NCBI GenBank assembly: GCA_014872815.1
Contig: WKFK01000014.1
Span: 372,001-436,000 of the forward strand
Length of the DNA stretch: 64,000 bases
Reading direction: 5' to 3'
From: Paracoccaceae bacterium
GTDB taxonomy: Bacteria > Pseudomonadota > Alphaproteobacteria > Rhodobacterales > Rhodobacteraceae
Positions 10,777-18,564 of the stretch are shown here, piece after piece. Made by a program: the position numbers and the translations under genes. The first letter of the stretch is position 1. Every line of letters starts with the position of its first letter. Under the pieces are notes generated by a model. The model was not told the origin of the DNA, did no database searches, and saw only the letters and a program-made list of their open reading frames with translations.

Positions 10777-11856
10777 ATGGCCCAATCCGCGCGCTTTCAC
10801 GACCTTGAGGTCACCGACATCCGCAAAACCATCCGCGACGCCGTGGTGGTCACACTTGCGCCTGTGAATGGCGCGGCAGCGGAATTTGACTTCACCCAAG
10901 GCCAATACCTGACCTTCAAACGTGACTTTGACGGCGAAGAACTGCGCCGCAGCTACTCGATCTGCGCAGGCAAAGACGACGGCATCCTGCAAGTCGGGAT
11001 CAAGCGCGTTGACGGCGGTGCCTTCTCCACTTGGGCCAACACCGAACTCAAGGTCGGCGACACCGTGCAAGCCATGCCTCCAATGGGCGGCTTTTTCACT
11101 GAACTCGATGAGACGGCAGACAAGACCTACCTAGGCTTTGCGGGCGGCTCCGGCATCACGCCGGTGCTATCGCTGATCAAAACCACGCTGGCGCGCGAGC
11201 CAAAGTCTTCCTTCACCCTGATCTACGCCAACAAAGGCGTGACCACGATCATGTTCCGTGAGGAGCTGGAAGACCTGAAAAACCAATACATGGGCCGCTT
11301 TAACGTGATTCATGTTCTGGAAACCGACGCGCAAGAGATCGACCTCTTCACCGGCATGGTAACCGAGGAAAAATGCGCACAGCTGTTCCAAACCGGCTGG
11401 ATCGATATCGAGAGCGTGGACACCGCCTTCATCTGCGGCCCGGAGCCAATGATGCTGGGCATTGCCAAAGCTCTCAAGGATCACGGACTTTCCGAGGAGC
11501 AGATCAAGTTTGAACTCTTCGCATCTGGCCAACCCGGCCGCGCCAAACGCAAAGCCTTCAGCACCACAGATGCAGGCAAAGCGATCACCGCGCAAATCAC
11601 GCTGGACGGCGCCACTCAGACCATCGAGATGGACCGCGACACCACAATCCTGGACGCCGCGCGCGCCAACACCATGGATGCGCCTTATGCCTGCAAGGCG
11701 GGCGTTTGCTCCACCTGCAAATGCCGCGTGATCGAAGGCGAGGTAGAAATGATGACCAACCACGCGCTTGAGGACTATGAGGTGGAAAAAGGCTTCATCC
11801 TCAGCTGCCAGTCCTATCCTGTGACAGACAAGGTGGTTGTCGACTACGACCAATAA
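10777..11856 (+). CDS. paaE: PaaE, NADPH-dependent reductase of phenylacetyl-CoA epoxidase
   Basis: The 359-residue reductase passes electrons from NAD(P)H to the PaaABC di-iron centre. It has an FAD-binding domain (RRSYSIC), a nucleotide-binding domain (GFAGGSGITPVLSLI, FICGPEPMM) and a C-terminal plant-type [2Fe-2S] domain with CKAGVCSTCKC and the distal C in LSCQSYP. It is 12 bp after paaD and closes the plus-strand transcription unit before an intrinsic terminator. Confidence 0.96.
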   Translation: MAQSARFHDLEVTDIRKTIRDAVVVTLAPVNGAAAEFDFTQGQYLTFKRDFDGEELRRSYSICAGKDDGILQVGIKRVDGGAFSTWANTELKVGDTVQAMPPMGGFFTELDETADKTYLGFAGGSGITPVLSLIKTTLAREPKSSFTLIYANKGVTTIMFREELEDLKNQYMGRFNVIHVLETDAQEIDLFTGMVTEEKCAQLFQTGWIDIESVDTAFICGPEPMMLGIAKALKDHGLSEEQIKFELFASGQPGRAKRKAFSTTDAGKAITAQITLDGATQTIEMDRDTTILDAARANTMDAPYACKAGVCSTCKCRVIEGEVEMMTNHALEDYEVEKGFILSCQSYPVTDKVVVDYDQ

Positions 11857-11875
11857 ACGTTTGTCCGAAAAAAAA

Positions 11876-11905
11876 GAAACGGCCCTGACGACGTCGGGCC
11901 GTTTT
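11876..11905 (+). terminator. Intrinsic terminator after paaE
   Basis: A GC-rich inverted repeat (AAACGGCCC ... GGGCCGTTT) followed by TTTTC lies about 20 bp past the paaE stop. An A-rich run before the stem means it could also act on minus-strand transcripts. Confidence 0.75.
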
Positions 11906-11961
11906 CAAAATTGTCGCACATTGCATCGACTGATACCGAGGCCAGTCGAAACGAACGCAGG

Positions 11962-12294
11962 TTACTCTTGCGTTTCAAATGCCGCGCCGACACCGACGCC
12001 GTAATCGAGGGCCTGCAACTGCGTGTCATAGCCTAGGCTAAAGTCGAGGTAATAGTCGTCCTCCAGATACGCTGCACCCACGGTAGGCCGCAAAGAGCCT
12101 GCGCCAAATTTGTAATCGACACCAAGCGCCAAAACTGCGCTATCGGGCTCGTCATCATGGAACACACGAACACCAGCCGCCCAGTCACCGCCAAACACAT
12201 ACGTCAAGCCGAGCCCAAAAGAAGGGTCAGCCTGCACGGCGTGCCCGCCGAGCAAAACTGCGCTTGCTAAACCGGCTTGAAGAATTCGTCTCAT
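11962..12294 (-). CDS. Small exported beta-rich protein, copy 1 of a tandem pair
   Basis: I do not recognise a named family. The 110-residue protein has a signal peptide (RR, hydrophobic stretch, cleavage near VQA-DP) and then about 88 residues of alternating aromatic/small and polar residues ending in AAFETQE. It has the look of short transmembrane or surface beta-strands. It is a close paralogue of the next gene (12433-12861): the segments PSFG, TYVFGGDWA, GVRVFHDDEP, RPTVGAAYL and QALDYG are shared. A GGAAG site precedes the ATG. Its position inside the paa cluster gives no clear role. Confidence 0.8.
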   Translation of the reverse strand: MRRILQAGLASAVLLGGHAVQADPSFGLGLTYVFGGDWAAGVRVFHDDEPDSAVLALGVDYKFGAGSLRPTVGAAYLEDDYYLDFSLGYDTQLQALDYGVGVGAAFETQE

Positions 12295-12350
12295 ATCACT
12301 CTTCCAATTCTTTAGTGGTATCCCACATGAGATTTATGCCGAAATCGAAA

Positions 12351-12386
12351 AATTATCCACAGCACAAAAGCAACCTGTGGATAATT
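12351..12386 (-). terminator. 12-bp perfect inverted repeat: two DnaA boxes and a terminator-like hairpin
   Basis: AATTATCCACAG (12351-12362) and CTGTGGATAATT (12375-12386) are exact inverted copies separated by 12 bp. Each arm contains the consensus DnaA box TTATCCACA (12353-12361, and 12376-12384 inverted). Read on minus, the hairpin is followed by TTTTTC and lies 46 bp past the stop of the 12433-12861 gene, so it can also be an intrinsic terminator. Both readings are consistent with the sequence. Confidence 0.6.
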
Positions 12387-12432
12387 GTGATTTACTTGTT
12401 CGATCCTGTGATAAAAAAGCGTCGCTTCAATG

Positions 12433-12861
12433 CTAATTACAGGCGACAGCTGCTCCTCCGGCCGATAAGCACGTCGTGTCTACTATATCGGTCGGTTCAT
12501 CTGTGATGGTCGGAGCACCAGAGGCGGCAGGCGTTTCAGTTTCAAATGCGGCACCGACACCCAGACCGTAGTCAAGCGCCTGAGCTTTGATGTCGTAACC
12601 CAAACTGAAATCAAAGTAGTAATCTTCGTCCAGATAGGCTGCCCCTACAGTCGGACGAAATGATCCGGAGCCAAATTTATAATCCGCCCCAAGCGCCAAG
12701 ACGGCACTTTCAGGCTCATCGTCGTGGAACACGCGCACGCCAATCGCCCAATCTCCGCCAAAGACATAGGTAAACCCGAACCCAAAGGAAGGTTCGGCTT
12801 TCGCCGTGCTACCGCCGGCCAAAATCGCCGCGAGAACAAAGCTAGAAATGTGTTTTTTCAA
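12433..12861 (-). CDS. Small exported beta-rich protein, copy 2 with Cys-containing tail
   Basis: No named family is evident. The 142-residue protein has a signal peptide (KK, hydrophobic stretch, cleavage near AKA-EP) and a central region nearly identical in pattern to the 11962-12294 product. It adds a 30-residue Pro/Thr/Ala-rich tail with two cysteines near the C-terminus that copy 1 lacks. The start codon is TTG at 12861, giving KKHISS after the initiator; there is no ATG in a suitable place. It is separated from paaR by about 100 bp on the same strand. Confidence 0.78.
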   Translation of the reverse strand: MKKHISSFVLAAILAGGSTAKAEPSFGFGFTYVFGGDWAIGVRVFHDDEPESAVLALGADYKFGSGSFRPTVGAAYLDEDYYFDFSLGYDIKAQALDYGLGVGAAFETETPAASGAPTITDEPTDIVDTTCLSAGGAAVACN

Positions 12862-12961
12862 AACTCTACCCTTTACAAAAACAACAATAATGGGCGACTT
12901 TTAGCACAAATTAACCAGATGGTCCAAAAACTATCTACGGCGGGCTGCGCGGCAGAGCGTT

Positions 12962-13561
12962 TTAAGTCAGGCCCCGCACGCCGCCCAGCACCAAATCTGT
13001 CGCAAGATCGGCATAGCGTTCTCGGGCCTCCGAGTCCGCGCCATGCTGCCACATGTAGTACCAATTGAGCATACCAAACACCGACATCGTGGTCTCGCGC
13101 AGGCGGACCGGGTCGTTGTCAAACACGCCCTCTGCGCTGGCGGCGATAACCCTACTCATGTGGTTCACCAGATCGCGCTGATACCCGCGTAACACCTGCT
13201 GCTGATCCTCCGGCAGAGCGCGCATGCCAGTGCTCTGTACGCGGTGCTCATCATCTGCGCCCTGATAAGCCAAAAGAATTTCACGCACAGTGGCGCGCAA
13301 TTGAGCTTTGCCGTCTAAGCCCCTCAAATCAAGATCACAAATCCGATCCCGCAGGGCTTTCAAATAGGTATCTAAAACATCAAACAAAAGCGCATCTTTG
13401 CTGTCGTAATAGTGATAGATATTGGCTTTGGAAATTCCACATTCTTTGGCCAGCACAGACATCGACGCGCGGTCATAACCTTGCTCGGCAAAGACCCGCG
13501 CGGCAGACTTCAAAATCCGCGCGCGTTTCTCCTCATAGTCCTTGGCGATTGTGCGCGCCAT
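12962..13561 (-). CDS. paaR: TetR-family repressor of phenylacetate genes (PaaR type)
   Basis: The 199-residue regulator has an N-terminal TetR helix-turn-helix (residues about 10-55; VFAEQGYDRASM, CGISKANIYHYYDSK) and a longer ligand-binding C-terminal region. Its ATG overlaps the paaK stop as TAATG, so it is co-translated with the phenylacetate-CoA ligase. The related palindromes before paaJ and between paaI and paaZ are its likely operators, relieved by phenylacetyl-CoA. The gene name is by context; the DNA targets are inference. Confidence 0.88.
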   Translation of the reverse strand: MARTIAKDYEEKRARILKSAARVFAEQGYDRASMSVLAKECGISKANIYHYYDSKDALLFDVLDTYLKALRDRICDLDLRGLDGKAQLRATVREILLAYQGADDEHRVQSTGMRALPEDQQQVLRGYQRDLVNHMSRVIAASAEGVFDNDPVRLRETTMSVFGMLNWYYMWQHGADSEARERYADLATDLVLGGVRGLT

Positions 13562-14871
13562 TATCCAGCACCCCGATTGTCCACGACCCGCTTCGCCTTG
13601 CCCTGGCTGCGCTCCACTTCACCGGGATCGCCCACGATCACTTCTACTGACACGCCGATCATGTCCTTGATATGTTTGGTCAACATGCGCGCCGCTGCGG
13701 TTTTAGACAGGTTGTCTGCCGCACTAGGCATCGCCTCAACAAACACCCGCATCGCGTCCATGCGACCTGATTTATACAGTTCGATCTGGTAATATGGCGC
13801 AAGCCCACCGGTCGCAAGCACCTGCTCCTCCACCTGACTTGGGAAGACATTCACGCCACGCAGGATGATCATGTCGTCGGACCGGCCCGTGATCTTCTCC
13901 ATCCGCCGCATCGACCGCGCCGTGCCAGGCAAAAGCCGCGTTAAATCCCGCGTGCGATAACGGATCATCGGCAGACCTTCTTTGGTCAATGTGGTGAAAA
14001 CCAGCTCGCCCAGCTCACCGTCTGGCAGCACTTCACCGGTCTCTGGATCAATGATCTCCGGAAAGAAGTGGTCTTCCCAAATCACCGGTCCATCTTTGGT
14101 CTCGACACATTCATTGGCCACCCCCGGCCCCATGATCTCGCTTAGCCCGTAAATATCCACCGCGTGCATGTCAAAAGCCGCCTCAACCTCCTTGCGCATC
14201 GCATCTGTCCAAGGTTCGGCCCCAAACACGCCGACAGCCAGCGAACTCTCGCGTGGATCCATGCCAAGCTTATGATACTGCTCCAGTATGTTGAGCATAT
14301 AACTTGGCGTGACCATGATCCCATCCGGCTTGAAGTCGGAGATCAACCCAACCTGCTTCTCGGTCTGCCCGCCACTCATTGGCACCACTGTGGCGCCAAG
14401 ACGCTCGATCCCATAATGCGCACCCAAACCGCCGGTAAACAGCCCATAGCCATAGGCGTTGTGCACCAAATCCCCGGCCCGAAGTCCCGACGCCCGCAGG
14501 CTGCGTGCCATCAAGTCGGCCCAGTTGTCGATGTCCTTAGCGGTGTAACCAACCACAGTCGGTTTACCCGTGGTGCCAGATGACGCATGCAGGCGCGCAA
14601 TCTGCTGGCGCGGCACAGCCAACAAGCCAAAGGGGTAATTGTCGCGCAGGTCGTTTTTGTACGAGAACGGAAACTTCGCCAGATCAGCCAAGCTTTGCAG
14701 ATCATCCGGATGCACACCTGCCTCATCAAAGCGCTGCTTGTACATCGCTACATTCTCATACGCATGGTTCAGCGACCACTTAAGCCGCTCCAGTTGCAAT
14801 CCACGAATTTCGTCAATCGACGCAATTTCAATGGGTTCCAGCTCTTCTTTGCGCGGTGACAAATCTTTCAT
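13561..14871 (-). CDS. paaK: Phenylacetate-CoA ligase
   Basis: The 436-residue AMP-forming ligase converts phenylacetate, ATP and CoA to phenylacetyl-CoA, the entry step of the pathway. The AMP-binding P-loop-like motif HASSGTTGKPTVVGY, the YGLSEIMGPG segment and the C-terminal ITGRSDDMIILRGVNVFPSQ hinge are the PaaK signature. Length fits the family. It starts 20 bp after paaI and overlaps paaR by one base, forming a paaI-paaK-paaR unit. Confidence 0.96.
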   Translation of the reverse strand: MKDLSPRKEELEPIEIASIDEIRGLQLERLKWSLNHAYENVAMYKQRFDEAGVHPDDLQSLADLAKFPFSYKNDLRDNYPFGLLAVPRQQIARLHASSGTTGKPTVVGYTAKDIDNWADLMARSLRASGLRAGDLVHNAYGYGLFTGGLGAHYGIERLGATVVPMSGGQTEKQVGLISDFKPDGIMVTPSYMLNILEQYHKLGMDPRESSLAVGVFGAEPWTDAMRKEVEAAFDMHAVDIYGLSEIMGPGVANECVETKDGPVIWEDHFFPEIIDPETGEVLPDGELGELVFTTLTKEGLPMIRYRTRDLTRLLPGTARSMRRMEKITGRSDDMIILRGVNVFPSQVEEQVLATGGLAPYYQIELYKSGRMDAMRVFVEAMPSAADNLSKTAAARMLTKHIKDMIGVSVEVIVGDPGEVERSQGKAKRVVDNRGAG

Positions 14872-14891
14872 AACGTCCTCCCCAACGTCGA

Positions 14892-15317
14892 TTATTCTTC
14901 AAACAGAGCGCCATTGATCGCGCGCGACGCGCCACGAAACTCCGCAATCACCTGACCGTCCTGATTGGACACTGTCACATCATAAATCCCGCTGCGCCCG
15001 GTCAGGCTGACCTCCCGCGCCTTCGCGGTGAGCACGTCCCCTTCACGCCCCGGCGCGATGTAAGAAATGTTGTTGTGCTGCGCCACAGTCGCTTGATTGC
15101 GGCTGTTGCAGGCAAAAGCAAAGGCGCTGTCGGCCAAAGTAAACGTGAAGCCACCATGGCAAATCCCGTGGCCGTTACAATGCTCTGGCTTCACCGTCAT
15201 GGTGAGCGTCGCCCGCCCTTCATCCACCTCAACAATCTGCATGCCCATGTGCTGACTTGCTCGGTCAGTTGACCACATCGCGGCCGCGCTTTTCTCGGCC
15301 CGCTCTTTTGGCGTCAT
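14892..15317 (-). CDS. paaI: Hotdog-fold acyl-CoA thioesterase PaaI
   Basis: The 141-residue protein has the PaaI hotdog segments GHGICHGGFTFTLADSAFAFACNS and ISYIAPGREGD. PaaI hydrolyses ring-hydroxylated or stalled phenylacetyl-CoA derivatives to rescue CoA. I start it at ATG 15317, which has a GGGAGG ribosome site; an in-frame extension to 15389 would run through the paaZ promoter region. It is the first gene of the minus-strand paaIKR unit and is divergent from paaZ. Confidence 0.93.
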   Translation of the reverse strand: MTPKERAEKSAAAMWSTDRASQHMGMQIVEVDEGRATLTMTVKPEHCNGHGICHGGFTFTLADSAFAFACNSRNQATVAQHNNISYIAPGREGDVLTAKAREVSLTGRSGIYDVTVSNQDGQVIAEFRGASRAINGALFEE

Positions 15318-15360
15318 CTGTGCCTCCCAACACAATCTCCTCACGCTACAGCTTGCATAA

Positions 15361-15374
15361 ACCGAACGGTTGGT
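15361..15374. promoter_or_regulatory. Candidate PaaR operator between paaI and paaZ
   Basis: ACCGAACGGTTGGT is an imperfect palindrome (reverse complement ACCAACCGTTCGGT) in the 95-bp divergent intergenic region. It shares 10 of 14 positions with the sequence before paaJ, so one TetR repressor could control all three transcription units. Confidence 0.55.
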
Positions 15375-15412
15375 CAATAAATGATTCACGGAGACATATC
15401 GGGGAGAGAGTC

Positions 15413-17443
15413 ATGTCCATCCAAAACGTTTCAAGCTTTGCCGCAGGTCAGTGGATCGCGCCCGGCACCGGTGCGCGCAACATCGCCTCTGCCATCACTG
15501 GCGACGTCATCGCCACTGCCGGCAACGACGCCCTCGATGTGCAGGCCATGCTGGACTACGCCCGCACCGTAGGCGGCCCAGCGTTGCGCAAGATGACTTT
15601 CCATGACCGCGCCCGCATGCTGAAAGCCCTCGCGCTGCACCTGCGCGAGCACCGCAAAGCGATGTATGAGCTCTCCTTCAACACCGGTGCGACGCAAGCC
15701 GACCATCTGATCGACATCGACGGCGGCATTGGCACCATGCTGGTGTTTGCCTCCAAAGGCCGCCGCGAAATGCCCGACAACACCGTCTATCTGGATGGCG
15801 ACGTGGAACAGCTCTCCCGCAGCGGCACCTTTATGGGTCAACACATCTGCACCCCGCTGCAAGGCGTTGCGGTACACATCAACGCCTTCAACTTCCCGGT
15901 CTGGGGCATGTTGGAAAAACTCGCCCCCACCCTGCTCGCCGGTGTACCTGCGATTGTAAAACCCGCCACCTCCACCTGCTACGTCACCGAACTTTGCGTG
16001 CGTATCATGGTCGACAGCGGCATCCTGCCCGACGGTGCGGTGCAGCTGGTGTCCGGTGGCCTCGGCGACATGCTCGACCATCTAACCTGTCAGGACGCTG
16101 TGGCCTTCACTGGCTCCGCCGATACCGCCTTAAAGTTACGCTCCAACCCTTTGATTTTGGACAACTCCGTGCGCTTCACGTCTGAATCAGACAGCCTGAA
16201 CGCGTCGATCCTTGGCCCAGATGCCAAGCCAGGAACACCCGAATTTGACCTCTTCATCAAAGAGGTTTCGCGCGAGATGACCACCAAAGCGGGACAGAAA
16301 TGTACCGCCATCCGCCGTATTATCGCGCCGGAGAGCACCACCGAGGCCGTAATCGAAGCGCTTTCCGCGCGTCTTGCCAAAACCGTAATCGGTGATCCAC
16401 GATTGGAAACCACCCGCATGGGGGCCCTGGTCTCCGCAGGTCAAAAACGCGACGTGCTCGAAAAAGCCGCCCTGCTGGGCACCGAGGCAGAGCGTGTCTT
16501 TGGCAACCCAGACGATTTCCAAGTCGAAGGCGCTGACGCCGAGAAAGGCGCCTTTGTGCCACCGATGCTGTTCCACTGCGCGTCTCCCGATACCGCTGAA
16601 CACGTGCACGCCTCTGAGGCCTTTGGCCCCGTCTCCACTCTCATGGGGTACCGAGATCTCGACCACGCCATCGCGCTCGCCAACAAAGGCCAAGGCTCGC
16701 TAGTGGCCTCCGTCATCACCCACGATGCAGAGGTTGCCCGCGAGGTTGCCACGGGCGCTGCCGCCTTCCATGGACGACTGTATTTTAACAACCGCGACAG
16801 CATGGGCGAGAGCACAGGGCATGGCTCTCCCCTGCCCCACATGGTACACGGCGGCCCGGGCCGCGCAGGTGGCGGCGAAGAACTTGGCGGCGTACGTGCG
16901 GTAAAACACTACATGCAACGCACCGCAATTCAGGGCAGCCCGGACATCCTCACCGGTATCGGCCAGCAATGGGTGCCCGGCGCCAAGGAAATCGACGCCG
17001 GCGCACACCCGTTCACCCGCCGCTTTGGTGAACTCGCTGTAGGCGAAACACTCTACACCAAGCCGCGTGAAATCACGCTCGAGGACATTGAGCATTTTGC
17101 CAATTTCACCGGCGACACCTTCTATGCCCACATGGACGAAGACGCCGCCGCGCGAAACCCGTTCTTCCCGGGCCGCGTCGCCCATGGCTACCTTCTCCTG
17201 TCCTTCGCAGCCGGCTTGTTCGTGGAGCCCAACGAAGGCCCGGTTCTGGCCAACACCGGCCTTGATACTCTGCGCTTCATGAAGCCTGTGGTCGCAGGCG
17301 ACAGCCTGAAAGTGCGCCTGACAGTAAAGAAAAAGACCAAGCGCAACGACGACTACGGCGAGGTCCGCTGGCACGTCACCGCCTCCAATCAGGATGACGA
17401 GATGGTTGCCGAATACGAACTGCTGACCATGGTGGCCTACTAG
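15413..17443 (+). CDS. paaZ: PaaZ, bifunctional oxepin-CoA hydrolase / semialdehyde dehydrogenase
   Basis: The 676-residue fusion opens the oxepin-CoA ring and oxidises the resulting semialdehyde. Residues about 1-520 form an aldehyde dehydrogenase domain (NAFNFPVWGMLEKLAP, catalytic Cys in GQKCTA). The C-terminal MaoC-like hydratase domain (about 540-676) has the FTGDTFYAHMD and FFPGRVAHGYLLLS motifs. I start at ATG 15413 after a GGGGAGAG site, which gives the usual family length; the longer frame to 15257 would overlap paaI. It is divergent from paaI. Confidence 0.95.
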   Translation: MSIQNVSSFAAGQWIAPGTGARNIASAITGDVIATAGNDALDVQAMLDYARTVGGPALRKMTFHDRARMLKALALHLREHRKAMYELSFNTGATQADHLIDIDGGIGTMLVFASKGRREMPDNTVYLDGDVEQLSRSGTFMGQHICTPLQGVAVHINAFNFPVWGMLEKLAPTLLAGVPAIVKPATSTCYVTELCVRIMVDSGILPDGAVQLVSGGLGDMLDHLTCQDAVAFTGSADTALKLRSNPLILDNSVRFTSESDSLNASILGPDAKPGTPEFDLFIKEVSREMTTKAGQKCTAIRRIIAPESTTEAVIEALSARLAKTVIGDPRLETTRMGALVSAGQKRDVLEKAALLGTEAERVFGNPDDFQVEGADAEKGAFVPPMLFHCASPDTAEHVHASEAFGPVSTLMGYRDLDHAIALANKGQGSLVASVITHDAEVAREVATGAAAFHGRLYFNNRDSMGESTGHGSPLPHMVHGGPGRAGGGEELGGVRAVKHYMQRTAIQGSPDILTGIGQQWVPGAKEIDAGAHPFTRRFGELAVGETLYTKPREITLEDIEHFANFTGDTFYAHMDEDAAARNPFFPGRVAHGYLLLSFAAGLFVEPNEGPVLANTGLDTLRFMKPVVAGDSLKVRLTVKKKTKRNDDYGEVRWHVTASNQDDEMVAEYELLTMVAY

Positions 17444-17523
17444 CGCCGATTGGCCGCGGCCTGCCCACTGGCGCGCCGCGGCCTTTGCCTCTATGCACAT
17501 GGGACCCCTCTATTGGACAACCC

Positions 17524-18564
17524 ATGCCGCTAAAACTGACCCAACTCTCTGATCTTGCCACGCTGCCGTTTGATCAGATCATTGACGTGCGCTCTCCGGC
17601 GGAATTTGCCCTGGATCACGTCCCCGGCGCGATCAATCTTCCGGCTATGTCCAATGACGAGCGCGCGCGTGTTGGCACCATCTACGTGCAAGAAGACCCG
17701 TTCAAAGCCCGCAAAATCGGCGCTGCGATTGTGGCTCGCAACGTCGCCACGCACCTCGAAGGCCCACTGTCAGAGAAAGAAGGCAGCTACAAACCGCTGG
17801 TCTACTGCTGGCGCGGTGGCCAGCGCTCCGGCTCCGTGGCGATCATCCTCAAACAAATCGGCTGGCGTGCGGACACCATTGAGGGCGGTTATCAAACCTA
17901 TCGCCGCTTGGTCTCCAAAGCGCTTTACGAAGGCGTTATGCCTTGCCCGGTTGTGGTAATTGACGGCGGCACGGGGACAGCCAAAACCCGCCTTCTGGAT
18001 CACCTCGCGAGACAAGGCGCACAGACGCTTGACCTTGAAGCCATGGCCGAACATCGCGGCAGCCTCTTTGGCCCCATGGGGAATACCCAACCCAGCCAAA
18101 AGGCTTTTGAAAGTCGGCTCGCCATGGGCCTCGCCAAATTGCAGCCCAATCGCCCGGTCTATGTCGAGGCGGAAAGCTCGAAAATTGGTCGCCTGATCAT
18201 CCCGCCGGTGCTGTGGCAGGCCATGATCACTGCGCCGAACCTGCGGCTCACCGCGCCGCTTGAAGCCCGCGTTGATCATCTGATCTCCACCTATCCGGAC
18301 ATGCGCGCGGACGATACCAAATTGCACTCAGTGCTGGACATGCTCACCCGCTATCACGGGCACGAGAAAGTGGCCCAATGGAAAGCCCTGGCCGCTGCAC
18401 GGGAGTATCCCGCCTTAACCCGTGCGCTGATCGAAACGCACTATGACCCGCGTTACGCAAGAATTTCAAAAGCCCACGCGCCGGATGCGGAGGAGGTTCC
18501 ACTGCCTGACCTCAGTGACGACACGCTCGCCGCCTGCGCCGCTCGGTTGATCATGTCAGAGTGA
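17524..18564 (+). CDS. mnmH: tRNA 2-selenouridine synthase MnmH (SelU)
   Basis: The 346-residue enzyme replaces sulfur by selenium in 2-thiouridine at the wobble position of tRNA-Lys, -Glu and -Gln, via a geranylated intermediate. The N-terminal rhodanese domain has the active Cys C95 in YCWRGGQRSGS. The C-terminal half has a P-loop-like GGTGTAKT (about 148-155). The start at ATG 17524 fits the known N-terminus. Its 3' end overlaps the convergent selD-fusion gene by 14 bp, linking the selenophosphate donor and its user. Confidence 0.94.
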   Translation: MPLKLTQLSDLATLPFDQIIDVRSPAEFALDHVPGAINLPAMSNDERARVGTIYVQEDPFKARKIGAAIVARNVATHLEGPLSEKEGSYKPLVYCWRGGQRSGSVAIILKQIGWRADTIEGGYQTYRRLVSKALYEGVMPCPVVVIDGGTGTAKTRLLDHLARQGAQTLDLEAMAEHRGSLFGPMGNTQPSQKAFESRLAMGLAKLQPNRPVYVEAESSKIGRLIIPPVLWQAMITAPNLRLTAPLEARVDHLISTYPDMRADDTKLHSVLDMLTRYHGHEKVAQWKALAAAREYPALTRALIETHYDPRYARISKAHAPDAEEVPLPDLSDDTLAACAARLIMSE

